In this document: positions 17,168 through 26,234 of the stretch, piece by piece
Position numbering within the stretch: the stretch's first letter is position 1
How the letters are laid out: each line of letters starts with the position of its first letter
Source of the DNA: CAKZYD01 sp039814715
GTDB lineage: Bacteria > Pseudomonadota > Alphaproteobacteria > Sphingomonadales > CAKZYD01
DNA length: 64,000 nt
Assembly: GCA_039814715.1 (NCBI GenBank)
Contig: JBCCAR010000002.1
Span: 62,001 to 126,000, forward strand
Direction: 5' to 3'
Translations under genes and position numbers: made by a program
The notes under the pieces: generated by a model
The model's input: only the letters and a program-made list of their open reading frames with translations
Told to the model about the DNA's origin: nothing
Databases searched by the model: none

Positions 17168-17575
17168 ATGCAGCAAATAACCCTCGCAGAAGCGTTCGAA
17201 GCCATGCGTCAGGCTCTCGCAACAGGCGATCTCGATGCGTTTTATGGCGCTATTCTGCCTGAAGCGAAAATTCTCGATGAAGATTTGCCCTTTGGCGGCG
17301 ACCGGGCGGCCTTTGAAGATCACATCTCCTTCCATGGGCCAGATAATTGGCAGGGTTTTGCCTGGGTGCCGCGCGATTTGCGCTTTACGCAGCATAGCGG
17401 CGCTGGCTCGGTTGTTGGTTATGCGACGTTCCGCGGCAAACCCGTCGATGCTGGCTACCGCATCCGCCCTATGATGTTCAGCCAAGGTTGGCGCAAAGGC
17501 AAAGACGGCTGGAAACTCGCGCTTTGGCATCAAAGCCCAATCGTTGGTCACATCACGCGTATTTCACCGGCGTAA
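17168..17575 (+). CDS. NTF2-like/SnoaL-type small enzyme or binding protein (copy 1)
   Basis: The 135-residue product has the size and pattern of an NTF2-like cone fold: an N-terminal helix with ATGDLDAFYGAILPEAKI and later strands of the type GYATFRGKPVDAGYR. Such proteins are often small isomerases, cyclases, dehydratases or subunits of ring-hydroxylating systems. A second copy follows 16 bp after the stop and shares RGKPxDAG, so the pair arose by tandem duplication and may form a heterodimer. Confidence 0.7.
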   Translation: MQQITLAEAFEAMRQALATGDLDAFYGAILPEAKILDEDLPFGGDRAAFEDHISFHGPDNWQGFAWVPRDLRFTQHSGAGSVVGYATFRGKPVDAGYRIRPMMFSQGWRKGKDGWKLALWHQSPIVGHITRISPA

Positions 17576-17591
17576 GATAAGGAGACGGTTT

Positions 17592-18026
17592 ATGAATGCA
17601 GACAGCTTAGAAGCCGCCTTTAACGCCGCCTTCGCGCCGCTCCTCTCAGGGTCAGGCGGCAACAGCGATGCCCTGCTGGCCTTTTGCCGCGATGACGGCG
17701 CCTTTGTGGTCGATGATCTGCCCTTCCCATTGGACAAAGCGGGCCTGGCCGACCACCGCGCCTTCCATGATGGCGGCTTATGGTCCAAAGTCACCTTGGC
17801 GATGGTCAGTTTGAAAGCAGAAATCCATAAAACCACGGATGGTATCAGCGGCCTTGTCCACGGGACCTACAACCTACGCGGCAAACCAACAGACGCCGGC
17901 TTTCGCCAGCGCCCCGGCCATGTCTCTGCCATGTGTCTCTGGGACCCAGAGGCCAAGCGCTGGCAAGCCCTCAACATCCACTTCAGCCCGCTCTTCTCCC
18001 AAGTCCTGGATGCTTCACCGAGTTAG
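17592..18026 (+). CDS. NTF2-like/SnoaL-type small enzyme or binding protein (copy 2)
   Basis: The ATG at 17592 is preceded by AAGGAGA; a longer frame from 17544 overlaps copy 1 and is not needed. The 144-residue product shares with copy 1 an N-terminal helix, a D-LPF segment (VVDDLPFPLDKA against EDLPFGGDRA), an FHG/FHDG turn and RGKPTDAGFRQRP. It probably folds as an NTF2-like barrel and could form the second half of a heterodimer. The reaction is unknown. Confidence 0.7.
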   Translation: MNADSLEAAFNAAFAPLLSGSGGNSDALLAFCRDDGAFVVDDLPFPLDKAGLADHRAFHDGGLWSKVTLAMVSLKAEIHKTTDGISGLVHGTYNLRGKPTDAGFRQRPGHVSAMCLWDPEAKRWQALNIHFSPLFSQVLDASPS

Positions 18027-18235
18027 AGAGGGGAGGGCCCCCATACTGACCATGGCGCGGTTGACACTTGTACGGGCTGTGATGAACAGTTTTGGGACGT
18101 TGCGGACGTGGGCTGCTAATGCCAGGCGTTAAAAAGCAGGTCAGCTCAAGCTACGAATTTTCTTCGGCACTTGGGTTTGTGCCAGAGATTCGGTCGTGAT
18201 TTGGCGTACATTTTTTCCGCCAGCAGAATTTTGCC

Positions 18236-18730
18236 TCAAGAGCCGTCAGTTCGGCTCCCCGCGCCAACTTGTAAAGCCATCGACATAATTTTCTTAAATT
18301 GGCTTGCAGTTTGCCATGCCGAAAAAAGCGTATCGTGTAATTCGTCGAGTTCAGCAATCATGACCTTACTGCCTTCCTTGGTCTGAATCCCAAAGTTGTG
18401 CCTTTCAAAGAATCCATGCATCAGATTGTTTCTCGATTGGAGTGCGGCAGAAAAGCTCTTATCGACATCGCCCTCTATCTCGATGTGTCGCTTTAGGTTG
18501 TTCAACAATTTCCCGAGTGTGCTTCGGTCAATCGTATTAAGGAACTGTCGCGAAGCGACGCCATCCGGACGGAGATGCCATCCCTCGCCGAGAGCTTGAA
18601 GGCATAGCAGCAAGGTGCCGAGCTCCGTCTCAAAGAGCTGAGCCGCTTCCGCCGCGATGCCGTACTTAGCGTACATCTCATGGCGCTCAGCCATGTTATC
18701 GTACTCAATCTCAAGCTGCGATCCACCCAT
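18236..18730 (-). CDS. HEPN-like protein with R-N-x3-H motif
   Basis: From ATG 18730 the protein has 164 residues, all helical in appearance. Near the end of a long helix it carries SRNNLMHGFF: Arg100, Asn101 and His105, which fits the R(N/D/H)x3H signature of HEPN domains. HEPN proteins are often RNases in toxin-antitoxin and phage-defence systems, but the family also includes non-catalytic members. No nucleotidyltransferase (MNT) partner is adjacent. The gene is less GC-rich than its neighbours and is bordered by a dispersed repeat, both consistent with acquisition. The start could be at 18778 instead. Confidence 0.6.
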   Translation of the reverse strand: MGGSQLEIEYDNMAERHEMYAKYGIAAEAAQLFETELGTLLLCLQALGEGWHLRPDGVASRQFLNTIDRSTLGKLLNNLKRHIEIEGDVDKSFSAALQSRNNLMHGFFERHNFGIQTKEGSKVMIAELDELHDTLFSAWQTASQFKKIMSMALQVGAGSRTDGS

Positions 18731-18883
18731 CCCTCGGCACCCCTTTATTGGTGAAGTGGACCCGTAGCGGATAGGCAAGGACTTTTAAAGTCCTCGTGTG
18801 AGGTGAGAACTCAAGAGCTTTTTAATGCTCGGCAAAGCAAACATGCAAATCAGCGCTAGCCAACGGCAGCTCCGGCCTCAAAC

Positions 18884-18966
18884 TGTCATCGCGAGCAAAG
18901 CGAAGCGATCCAGCAGCTCCGTGGCTGAAACAGACTGGATTGCTTCACATCCGTTCGCAATGACGA
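18884..18966. repeat. Dispersed palindromic repeat (TGTCATCGCGAGC copy)
   Basis: TGTCATCGCGAGCAAAGCG with GCGATCCAG on one side and CTGGATTGCTTC, then CGCAATGACGA, on the other form two nested complementary segments. It is the clearest copy of the family also seen at 7564-7640 and 10552-10624. It occupies most of the 282-bp gap between the HEPN-like gene and the amidohydrolase. Confidence 0.7.
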
Positions 18967-19012
18967 TGGCGTGGGTAAGTCTCCTTCGGGCCGAACCCCG
19001 TCGTCATTGTTT

Positions 19013-20392
19013 TCAGGCTGGCCGCATGGTCCAGTGACGCTTGAATGGGAGATTTGAGCGTTCGATTATGCCTCTGGCGGCGACGTCGACCTTGTCGAAT
19101 AGGTCTGCTTCATCAAATTGGAGACTTCTGCCACCAGCGATGCGTTGATGGCCTTGGACCCAGACGCTGTCGACGCTGCGGCCATCAGCGGCCCATATGA
19201 GTTGGTCGAGCGGGCTGAGGAGGGGGCGCCATTGGATATGGCGGGTGTCGAAACTTACGATATCAGCCTGCTTGCCGACCTCTAATGAGCCGATCTGGTC
19301 GTCTAGCCCCATGAGTTTGGCTGCACCGATGGTGATTGCTTCCAGGGCGCCCACTGCGCCCATGGCAGTGACGTCTGCTTCTAAGTCCTTATACAGCCCG
19401 AGGCCGACGCGGGCGGCTTGCAAAATTTCGGTGTCATAGCCATCCGTTGCGAAGGCGATGTTGACGCCGCGGCGGCGCAGCTGGGGATAGCGCCCAGCTT
19501 TGGCGGCGCCAAAGCCGCCCTTTAAAGTTGCAAAGGGGCAAAAGGCGATGTTCGCTTTGGTGCGAGCAAAGGCGTCACATTCGCCCTCGCTTAGGTACGT
19601 GGCGTGGGTGATGGTTGTGTTTTCATCCAGCACGCCGAGTGTTTCGAGATGTTCGATCGGGCGTTTGCCGGTCTTTTCTAAAAACCATTCTCCATCGGTG
19701 TTATAAGGGCTCATATGGGCGGCAACGCCGGTTCCGCTATCTTTGGCGATTGCTTTTGCGGCTTGCCAGACGTCGTCTGGGTTGGTGTTGTGCCCCACCA
19801 AGATGGGCCAGGCGGAAACCAGTGTATCGGCATCATTGGGATAGGCTTTTGCCTGGGCCTCCATATCGCGAATGGCCTCATCGATGAGGGCGGTTTCATC
19901 TTGCGCCGGGTCAAAGGCGCGCCCCTCAATCCAGCTGCTCATCCGTGCGCGGATACCAGCTTGGCGCGTGCCTTCAACGGAAGCATCAAGATGCCGCACA
20001 GTACCGGCTTCTAAGAATGTCGTGCAGCCGGCTTTCATGAGTTCAAGCGAGCAATAGAGCGCTGAGAGGGTTTCATCTTCGGGTGTGTGCGCCATATAGC
20101 GCGGGATGACCCAGCTCATCAGCTTGTCGTCATCGGGCAGATCATCAGGCATGAAATGCCGCGTTAGGGGGTCGCCGGTGATGTGCACATGGGTGTTGAT
20201 GAAGCCAGGCGTAATGACATGGTCCGAGCCATCAATGACCTGATCTGCGGTGATGTTTTCCACGTCCTTTGCCGACCCAATCCAGCTGATGCGGCCGTTC
20301 TTCCAGGCGATCGCGGCATGCGTGAGCACATCGCGCGCGGCGTTCATGGTAATGAGGATGGTGTTGGTAATCAGCGTATCGGCGTGGGTCAT
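19013..20392 (-). CDS. Amidohydrolase-superfamily metal-dependent hydrolase
   Basis: The start at 20392 (MTHADTLITN) is preceded by a GAGA ribosome site. The 459-residue protein has the TRZ/ATZ and cytosine-deaminase-like layout: NTHVHITG supplies the first metal His pair, a middle ITHATYL supplies another His, and FATDGYD holds the late Asp. The C-terminal composite sheet has LEVGKQADIV. It hydrolyses or deaminates a ring or amide in the cytoplasm. It is the last gene of the TauD-SDR-TauE operon with a 10-bp gap. Confidence 0.85.
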   Translation of the reverse strand: MTHADTLITNTILITMNAARDVLTHAAIAWKNGRISWIGSAKDVENITADQVIDGSDHVITPGFINTHVHITGDPLTRHFMPDDLPDDDKLMSWVIPRYMAHTPEDETLSALYCSLELMKAGCTTFLEAGTVRHLDASVEGTRQAGIRARMSSWIEGRAFDPAQDETALIDEAIRDMEAQAKAYPNDADTLVSAWPILVGHNTNPDDVWQAAKAIAKDSGTGVAAHMSPYNTDGEWFLEKTGKRPIEHLETLGVLDENTTITHATYLSEGECDAFARTKANIAFCPFATLKGGFGAAKAGRYPQLRRRGVNIAFATDGYDTEILQAARVGLGLYKDLEADVTAMGAVGALEAITIGAAKLMGLDDQIGSLEVGKQADIVSFDTRHIQWRPLLSPLDQLIWAADGRSVDSVWVQGHQRIAGGRSLQFDEADLFDKVDVAARGIIERSNLPFKRHWTMRPA

Positions 20393-20402
20393 AGGGTCTC
20401 TT

Positions 20403-21224
20403 TTATACAAGGTCTGCGAGCATGCGAATGGCTGTGATGGCAAGAAAGAGCGCAAAGGCCTGTTTTAAGCGCTGTTTGGGCAAAGCATGGGCGATGGCGA
20501 CCCCCAGCGGCGCGCTGAGGACCGTCATGGGTGTGATAAGGCCAAAGCCAATAGCGTTCACATAGCCAACGGAAGCTGCGGGCAGACCGGGTATGTGAAG
20601 GCCGCTGAGAATAAAGCCGATGGTGCCTGGAATGGAGATGATGAGTCCAAAGCCAGACGCGGTCGCCACGGCGCGCTGGGCAGCAAGCCCTAAATAGGTG
20701 AGCAGCGGAACGCCAAGCGTGCCGCCGCCAATGCCCATCATGGCGGAGAACATGCCAATCACCCCAGCAAAACCAAAGCCTTTTGGGCCCTTGGGCGCAG
20801 ATGCTTGCGCGCGTTCTATGGGCTTGCCGATCGCCATATTAATGGCGACCAGCAGCGCGATCACACCAAAGACGCCCTGCAAGGCCGCGGCATTTAGATA
20901 GCCCGCCAGCGCTGTGCCAATTAATGTGCCTAGTAAGAGACCAGGGCCCCAGCTTTTTAAGATCGACCAATCCACCGCGCCGCGCCGCGCATGGGCGGTG
21001 AGAGAGCGGATGGATGTGGGAATGATTGTCGCAAGGGACGTCCCAACAGCCAAGTGCATGCGCACGCTTTCATCGATGCCAAGCGCTGCAAACATGTGAA
21101 ACAAGACCGGCACGATGACGATGCCGCCGCCTACGCCCAGCAGCCCTGCTAAAATGCCTGCAATCACGCCCGTCGCCAGTAAGCCAACCACGAACGGCCA
21201 GTTTTCAAGGAGAACGTCCATCAA
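20403..21224 (-). CDS. TauE/SafE-family membrane transporter
   Basis: The 273-residue protein has about eight hydrophobic segments and two copies of the family's Gly-rich turn (GLLGVGGGIVIVPVL near the N-terminus and MMGIGGGTLGVPLL in the second half). TauE/SafE proteins export sulfite, sulfoacetate or other organic anions. Being in an operon with a TauD-type dioxygenase, which can release sulfite from sulfonates, a sulfite or sulfonate-product exporter is attractive but unproved. It overlaps the SDR stop by 4 bp. Confidence 0.85.
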   Translation of the reverse strand: MMDVLLENWPFVVGLLATGVIAGILAGLLGVGGGIVIVPVLFHMFAALGIDESVRMHLAVGTSLATIIPTSIRSLTAHARRGAVDWSILKSWGPGLLLGTLIGTALAGYLNAAALQGVFGVIALLVAINMAIGKPIERAQASAPKGPKGFGFAGVIGMFSAMMGIGGGTLGVPLLTYLGLAAQRAVATASGFGLIISIPGTIGFILSGLHIPGLPAASVGYVNAIGFGLITPMTVLSAPLGVAIAHALPKQRLKQAFALFLAITAIRMLADLV

Positions 21225-22048
21225 TCGCCGTCGATGGCAATGCTGCGGCTTAAGGTTTCGTATGCCGCCACCTCTTCAGCCATTTGCGCCTGCTTGCCGC
21301 GCCAATAGCCCAGGGCATCGTCGCCTAGCAGCAAATGCAGCGGCGGGTTTTGCGCTCCGGCAATGCCTGCGATCGCAGCGGCTGCTTTGACTGGATCGCC
21401 TGCTTCATTGCCTGCGCTTTTAGGATACATTTCCTGGGGCACGCGAGCGGCGCCTGTATAGTCGCTGATGCGCCGCTGCGGCATCGCCATAGACCCTTTT
21501 GCGAAGTTGGTACGCAGGCCGCCGGGCGCTACGTTGGTCACATCAATACCAAACTCTGCCACCTCATCATGCAAGGTTTGGCACAGGCCCTCCAGCGCGT
21601 ATTTGCTTGCCGTATACAGCCCCGTCCCCGCCCATGGCGCAAGGCCGCTAACCGATGTGATGGTGATGATATGGCCGCTCCGACGCGCGCGCATGCTTGG
21701 CAGGATAGCTTGCAGGAACCAAAGCGCGCCAAAGAAATTCACATCAAACTGCGCCCGCGCTTCGGCCTCGCTGACTTCTTCTATGGGTCCAATAAGGCCG
21801 TAGCCCGCGTTGCTGACGGCAATGTCAATCTTGCCGTGATCAGCGATGACCTCGCTGACGACGCGCTCCACATCCCCTTTTGTCGTCACATCTAGAATTT
21901 TGGGTTCCGCGCCGAGGGCCTCAACCCGTTCCGCATCGCCGCGTTTGCGCACGCAGGCAACGACGCTATCACCTGCGCTAAGCGCTGTCTCAACCAGCGC
22001 CGCCCCAAGCCCGCTCGATGCGCCGGTTATGATCCAGACGCGGCTAAT
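21221..22048 (-). CDS. Short-chain dehydrogenase/reductase, probable ATT start
   Basis: The SDR cofactor motif TGASSGLG lies upstream of the first conventional in-frame start (GTG 21952), so a start there would delete the NAD(P) site. The open frame begins after an in-frame TGA upstream and contains no ATG, GTG or TTG before the motif; the only plausible start is ATT 22048, which overlaps the TauD stop (ATTAG) and has AAGGGAG 9 bp ahead. This gives 275 residues, a normal SDR length, with the catalytic region LYTASKYALEG (Tyr-x3-Lys) preceded by SVSGLAPWAG. The substrate is probably an alcohol formed in the same operon. Confidence 0.82.
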   Translation of the reverse strand: MSRVWIITGASSGLGAALVETALSAGDSVVACVRKRGDAERVEALGAEPKILDVTTKGDVERVVSEVIADHGKIDIAVSNAGYGLIGPIEEVSEAEARAQFDVNFFGALWFLQAILPSMRARRSGHIITITSVSGLAPWAGTGLYTASKYALEGLCQTLHDEVAEFGIDVTNVAPGGLRTNFAKGSMAMPQRRISDYTGAARVPQEMYPKSAGNEAGDPVKAAAAIAGIAGAQNPPLHLLLGDDALGYWRGKQAQMAEEVAAYETLSRSIAIDGD

Positions 22049-22928
22049 AAGGTGTGTCTCCCTTGGCCCACATGCGATGCATCAAGCGTTTGTATTTTGT
22101 GTCGTCAAACAAGGTGCCGGTATGGAGTGTGCAGCGATTGTCCCACAAGACGAGGTCGCCGACCTGCCATTTATGGCGGTGAACAAAGCGATCTTGCGTG
22201 ACGAATTCGACAAGCTGGTCGAGCAGTTTCAGCCCCTCTTCCTTATCGTCAATGCCGATGACTTCTTTGACAGTCCCTGTGCTCGGCCACAGCGCTTTGC
22301 GGCCATTGGCCGGGTGGGTGCGAATGAGGGGGTGGATCACATCGGGATTGGCCGCTTCAATCTCCGGCGAGAGCGTCATACGGCCATGTTCGCGCGTTTC
22401 CATGAAGTATTTATAGCTGTGGTGTAGCTTTAGGCCCTCATACAGCGCGCGCTTATCTTCCGGCAGGGCGTCATAAGCCGCGCAGCAATCGGCAAATAAA
22501 GTGTCACTGCCTTCATCCGGCACTTGAAGGGCATACAGCATCGTGCATTTCACCGGCTGTTCTTTGTAGGAATAATCTGTGTGCCAACCCACGCCGTCAT
22601 TGTGCGCGCCGATGGGTTTGCCATCGACTTCAATATTTGACAGCAGGAAAATCTCCGGATGGCCAGGCAGCGTGAATTGCTGCAAGGTATGGCCTTCGAG
22701 CGGGCCGAATTTGCGCAAAAAATGCTTGAGGTCTTCCGGCTCCATTGTCTGATTGCGCAGAACGATAGCGCCGCTTTTCTCAAAGCAATCGACGACCTTG
22801 TCTAAGGTCTCATCGCCAGCAGTGGCAGCATCAACGCCGCTGATCAAAGACCCAAACGCCCCTTTTAGCGGCTGAACCGAAAAGGGCTCTGCGGCCGCAG
22901 GCGCACTGGTTGCAGAAGCGGACGTCAT
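22044..22928 (-). CDS. TauD/TfdA-family Fe(II)/2-oxoglutarate dioxygenase
   Basis: The 294-residue enzyme shows the iron triad: His116 and Asp118 in WHTDYSY, and His269 in TLHTGT; Arg285 in LMHRM is the likely 2-oxoglutarate carboxylate ligand. Family members hydroxylate taurine, aryloxyalkanoates or similar substrates and often cause C-S, C-O or C-N cleavage. It is the first gene of a four-gene operon (TauD-SDR-TauE-amidohydrolase), divergent from the Rieske operon across a 220-bp control region. The precise substrate cannot be told from sequence. Confidence 0.9.
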   Translation of the reverse strand: MTSASATSAPAAAEPFSVQPLKGAFGSLISGVDAATAGDETLDKVVDCFEKSGAIVLRNQTMEPEDLKHFLRKFGPLEGHTLQQFTLPGHPEIFLLSNIEVDGKPIGAHNDGVGWHTDYSYKEQPVKCTMLYALQVPDEGSDTLFADCCAAYDALPEDKRALYEGLKLHHSYKYFMETREHGRMTLSPEIEAANPDVIHPLIRTHPANGRKALWPSTGTVKEVIGIDDKEEGLKLLDQLVEFVTQDRFVHRHKWQVGDLVLWDNRCTLHTGTLFDDTKYKRLMHRMWAKGDTPY

Positions 22929-23148
22929 ACTTCACCTATCATCATTTTACATCAGTCGCAGCCTAGGCTTGGCGGATGGATAAGTCTTGATCACCGGCGC
23001 AAAAAAACCTTGCTTTCCGATCCGCCGTGCAAAAGGTTTGAAAGACTCCAGTGCGTAAATTGCATAACCTTGTGCGGATATAGGCAAGACCTGTCTAGAC
23101 CATTCGACCTACGGTTTCGTGTGTTCGAAAGGGAAAAAGGGCTCCCCC

Positions 23149-24330
23149 ATGAAGCAAGACTTGCAGTTGGACCAGGCTTTTTTTGATGATTTGTCATCCT
23201 CTGTCGGTGACATCAACAAAGCTGAAACGCTGCCGCCGGAGTGCTATGTCGACCCGGATTTCTACGATTTTGAGAAGAAAACCATCTTCGCTAAAGAGTG
23301 GCTGTGTGTGGGGCGTACCGATTGGGTGAAAGAGCCTGGCGATTTTTTCAACACGATCATCGCCGATGAGCCAATCGTTGTGGCTAAAGGCCGTGATGGG
23401 GTCATCCGCGCCATGTCATCGGTCTGCCAGCACCGCGCCATGCTGGTCAGCGAAGGCAAAGGGAATACCCGCGCCTTTGTGTGCCCCTATCACCACTGGA
23501 CCTATGGCTTGGATGGTGAACTCGTCAGCGCGCCAGCCATGAGCAAAGCCTGCGACTTCCACAAAAAAGACCACAGCTTGCCGACATTTAAGGTGGAGAT
23601 GTGGCAGGGCTTTATCTTTGTGAACCTAGATAACGATGCTGCGCCGCTCAGCCCGCGTCTGACGGCGCTTGACGAGATTGTTGAGCGCTATGATATGGCC
23701 GATGGCGAAGAGGTGGAATACACGCCCGCCTATGACTTTGCCTGGAACTGGAAAGTCATGTTTGAAAACAACAATGATGGCTATCATGCCAGCCGCCTGC
23801 ACCAAGGACCGCTACATGATTTTGTGCCGTCTGAAAAAGCCTGGTTCCCAGAGCTGCCGGACGACACGGCGGGGTATTACCGCACCAATCAGACGCTCCA
23901 TCAAGATGCCAGCTTTAACGCAACGCAGAAGGCGATTTTACCAGTTTTCCCACGTCTGACGGAAGAGGATCGCGGGCGGATGGTGTTTGCCAACATACCG
24001 CCAACTCTGTCCTTGGTGCTCTATGCGGATTCCATCATTTATCTGATTGTTCGCGCAACCGGGCCGGAACGCAATGAGATGGATGTGGGCGTGCTCGCGG
24101 CAAAAGGGGCCAGCAAGATGGAAGGATTTGCGCAGCGCCTCGCCATGAGCGGGGCAGCAGCAGGCGAGATTATGGCGCAGGACCAACATGTGGATGAGCT
24201 GGTGCAAGTGGGCCTGCGCTCGCGCTATGCAAAGCGCGGGCGCTATAGCTGGCAGGAAGGCGCGCAGGTCGCGCTAAACGAGTGGCTTGTGGAGCGCTAC
24301 CGCGCTGGCTGGGAAGCCCTCAAAGGGTGA
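23149..24330 (+). CDS. Rieske aromatic-ring-hydroxylating oxygenase, alpha subunit
   Basis: The ATG at 23149 starts a 393-residue protein. The Rieske centre is clear: C93-x-H95 and C112-x2-H115 (VCQHRAML, CPYHHW). The mononuclear iron facial triad fits Asp210, His213 and His218 in NNNDGYHASRLH. No beta subunit or reductase lies next to it, although a flavin reductase-family gene is 4.4 kb downstream. It is co-transcribed with an extradiol dioxygenase, a formamidase and an AraC regulator, so it probably starts oxidation of an aromatic or N-heterocyclic compound. Confidence 0.9.
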   Translation: MKQDLQLDQAFFDDLSSSVGDINKAETLPPECYVDPDFYDFEKKTIFAKEWLCVGRTDWVKEPGDFFNTIIADEPIVVAKGRDGVIRAMSSVCQHRAMLVSEGKGNTRAFVCPYHHWTYGLDGELVSAPAMSKACDFHKKDHSLPTFKVEMWQGFIFVNLDNDAAPLSPRLTALDEIVERYDMADGEEVEYTPAYDFAWNWKVMFENNNDGYHASRLHQGPLHDFVPSEKAWFPELPDDTAGYYRTNQTLHQDASFNATQKAILPVFPRLTEEDRGRMVFANIPPTLSLVLYADSIIYLIVRATGPERNEMDVGVLAAKGASKMEGFAQRLAMSGAAAGEIMAQDQHVDELVQVGLRSRYAKRGRYSWQEGAQVALNEWLVERYRAGWEALKG

Positions 24331-24335
24331 GCGCG

Positions 24336-25130
24336 ATGACCGCCCGCCGACTGCCGGTCGTCTATCTCGGCCATGGCAGCCCAACCAATGTCCTCGAAGA
24401 CAACGTGTACACGCGCGACTGGGCCACGATCGGCAAGGCCATTGGCAAACCCCAAGCGATCCTGTGTATTTCTGCCCATTGGTTCACCCGCGGCACGGGC
24501 GTCACCGCGATGGCGCAGCCACGCACGATTCATGATTTTGGGCCACTTGACGACCGGCTGTTCCAGCAGCAATACCCCGCGCCTGGCAGCCCTGATCTGG
24601 CCCGGCACGTCCAGTCCCTGCTTGCGCCCACGCCCGTCTCTTTAGATGAGCAATGGGGCCTTGACCATGGCTGCTGGTCAGTCCTCTCAAAAGCGTATCC
24701 TAAGGCCGATGTTCCCGTCGTGCAGCTCAGCATCGATGGGACGCAGGCGCCAGCCTGGCACTATGATTTGTCTAAAAAACTGCGCCCGCTGCGCGATGAA
24801 GGCGTGCTGATCGTCTGCAGCGGGAATATCGTACATAATCTTCGGACCATGGAGTGGAATCAGACGGCGCAGCCTTATGATTGGGCCTGCGCATTCCGTG
24901 ATTTTATGATTGATAGCATCACCACTTGCGATCACGGCGCGGTGGTCGACTATGAAACCCGCGGCCCCCATGCAGACAATGCTGCGCCGGACCGGGACCA
25001 TTTTTATCCGATTTTATACGCCCTTGGCGCCAGCGATGATGCAGACACGGTAGACGTCCGCACCAACGACTTTCAATTCAAATCCATCAACATGGCCAGC
25101 TTTGTCTTTGGCCAGCTAAACGCGGCTTAG
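24336..25130 (+). CDS. DODA/LigB-type extradiol dioxygenase
   Basis: The start ATG 24336 lies 5 bp after the Rieske stop. The 264-residue protein matches the DODA/YgiD branch of class III extradiol dioxygenases: metal ligands His13 (LGHGSP), His48 (ISAHWF) and the third in the His167 region (SGNIVHNL), plus a conserved LDHGCWSVL with His111. It would cleave a catechol-like diol made by the Rieske oxygenase. The size and motif order are normal for the family. Confidence 0.88.
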   Translation: MTARRLPVVYLGHGSPTNVLEDNVYTRDWATIGKAIGKPQAILCISAHWFTRGTGVTAMAQPRTIHDFGPLDDRLFQQQYPAPGSPDLARHVQSLLAPTPVSLDEQWGLDHGCWSVLSKAYPKADVPVVQLSIDGTQAPAWHYDLSKKLRPLRDEGVLIVCSGNIVHNLRTMEWNQTAQPYDWACAFRDFMIDSITTCDHGAVVDYETRGPHADNAAPDRDHFYPILYALGASDDADTVDVRTNDFQFKSINMASFVFGQLNAA

Positions 25131-25139
25131 GAGACCTTT

Positions 25140-26234
25140 ATGCCATTGATTAGCGCTCCCGGCACGGTTCGTGACCGCGCGCAAACCGGGACACTGCATA
25201 CCTTAAAGGCGAGTGTTGAGAATGTGCATTGGGGCTATTTTGATCCAGCCATTGCGCCGGCACTGCGGGTGAAAAGCGGCGATCTGATCGAAGCTGAGGC
25301 CATCACGCACCATGCCGGCGATGACCCGGAGCTGATGTTTGATGAGACCATTGAGAAGATCTTCAAAGAAATCCCTGAAGACGACCGCAATCCCGGGGTC
25401 CATATCATGACTGGGCCGATCTATGTGGAAGATGCAAAGCCTGGCGATATGCTTGAGGTGCGCTATTTCCGCATGACGCCGCGCTTTAATTATGGGTCCA
25501 ACCTAGCGGCCAATTGGGGCCACCTTTACCAGGAATTTGGTGAGACCGAGCGGGTTACTATTTATAAGCTCGACCCCAACTACCAATACGCGACAGCGGA
25601 ATACGCTTATGACGTGGAAGAGACCTATTTAAAGCCCGGGCGTATCACCAATTGTCCCCATTGTGACCGGCAAGAAACGCTGAACGGTGTGCGTATTCCT
25701 GTGAGGCCGCATTTGGGCACCGCTGGCGTGGCGCCAGATGTGCATGGCCGGGTGAGCACGATCCCGCCAGGCCTGCACGGCGGCAACATCGATAACTGGC
25801 GCATTGGCGCGGGGGCGACAATGTATTATCCTGTTGCCGTGGATGGGGGATTGTTTTCCATTGGCGACCCGCATGTGAGCCAAGGGGATGGCGAGATTTC
25901 TGGCACGGCGATTGAGGCCTCGCTGGATGTGTTGTTCCAGATTATCTTGCGCAAGGACTTTCAGTTCCCCACGCCGCTGCTGGAGACGCCAGACTATTGG
26001 ATTGTCCACGGCTTTGATGAGGATTTGAACAAGGCCATGAAGAATACCGCCAATGATATGCTTGGATTGCTCACTGATCATGTGGGCCTGAGCCGCAATG
26101 ATGGCTATTCGCTGATGAGTGTTGCGGCTGATTTTGGCATCACCCAGGTGGTCGATGGGACCCAGGGCATCCACGCAAAAATTCCGCGCACGATGTTTCC
26201 TGAAGCTGGCAGCGTGAAGGATCCAGGCGATTAA
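25140..26234 (+). CDS. Acetamidase/formamidase-family amidohydrolase
   Basis: The 364-residue protein has hallmarks of the FmdA/AmdA family (HTLKASVENVHWGYFDP near the N-terminus, GVHIMTGPIYVEDAKPGDMLEV, GNIDNWRIGAGAT, then the metal-site segment GDPHVSQGDGE). Members hydrolyse formamide, acetamide or related amides to ammonia and an acid; longer relatives act on ring-derived amides. It lies 9 bp after the extradiol dioxygenase and would suit removal of nitrogen after ring opening. Its TAA overlaps the ATT of the AraC gene. Confidence 0.88.
   Translation: MPLISAPGTVRDRAQTGTLHTLKASVENVHWGYFDPAIAPALRVKSGDLIEAEAITHHAGDDPELMFDETIEKIFKEIPEDDRNPGVHIMTGPIYVEDAKPGDMLEVRYFRMTPRFNYGSNLAANWGHLYQEFGETERVTIYKLDPNYQYATAEYAYDVEETYLKPGRITNCPHCDRQETLNGVRIPVRPHLGTAGVAPDVHGRVSTIPPGLHGGNIDNWRIGAGATMYYPVAVDGGLFSIGDPHVSQGDGEISGTAIEASLDVLFQIILRKDFQFPTPLLETPDYWIVHGFDEDLNKAMKNTANDMLGLLTDHVGLSRNDGYSLMSVAADFGITQVVDGTQGIHAKIPRTMFPEAGSVKDPGD

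Noticed and set aside
21950..21952. GTG as start of the SDR gene
   Set aside because: It would delete the TGASSGLG cofactor-binding motif that is encoded in frame just upstream.
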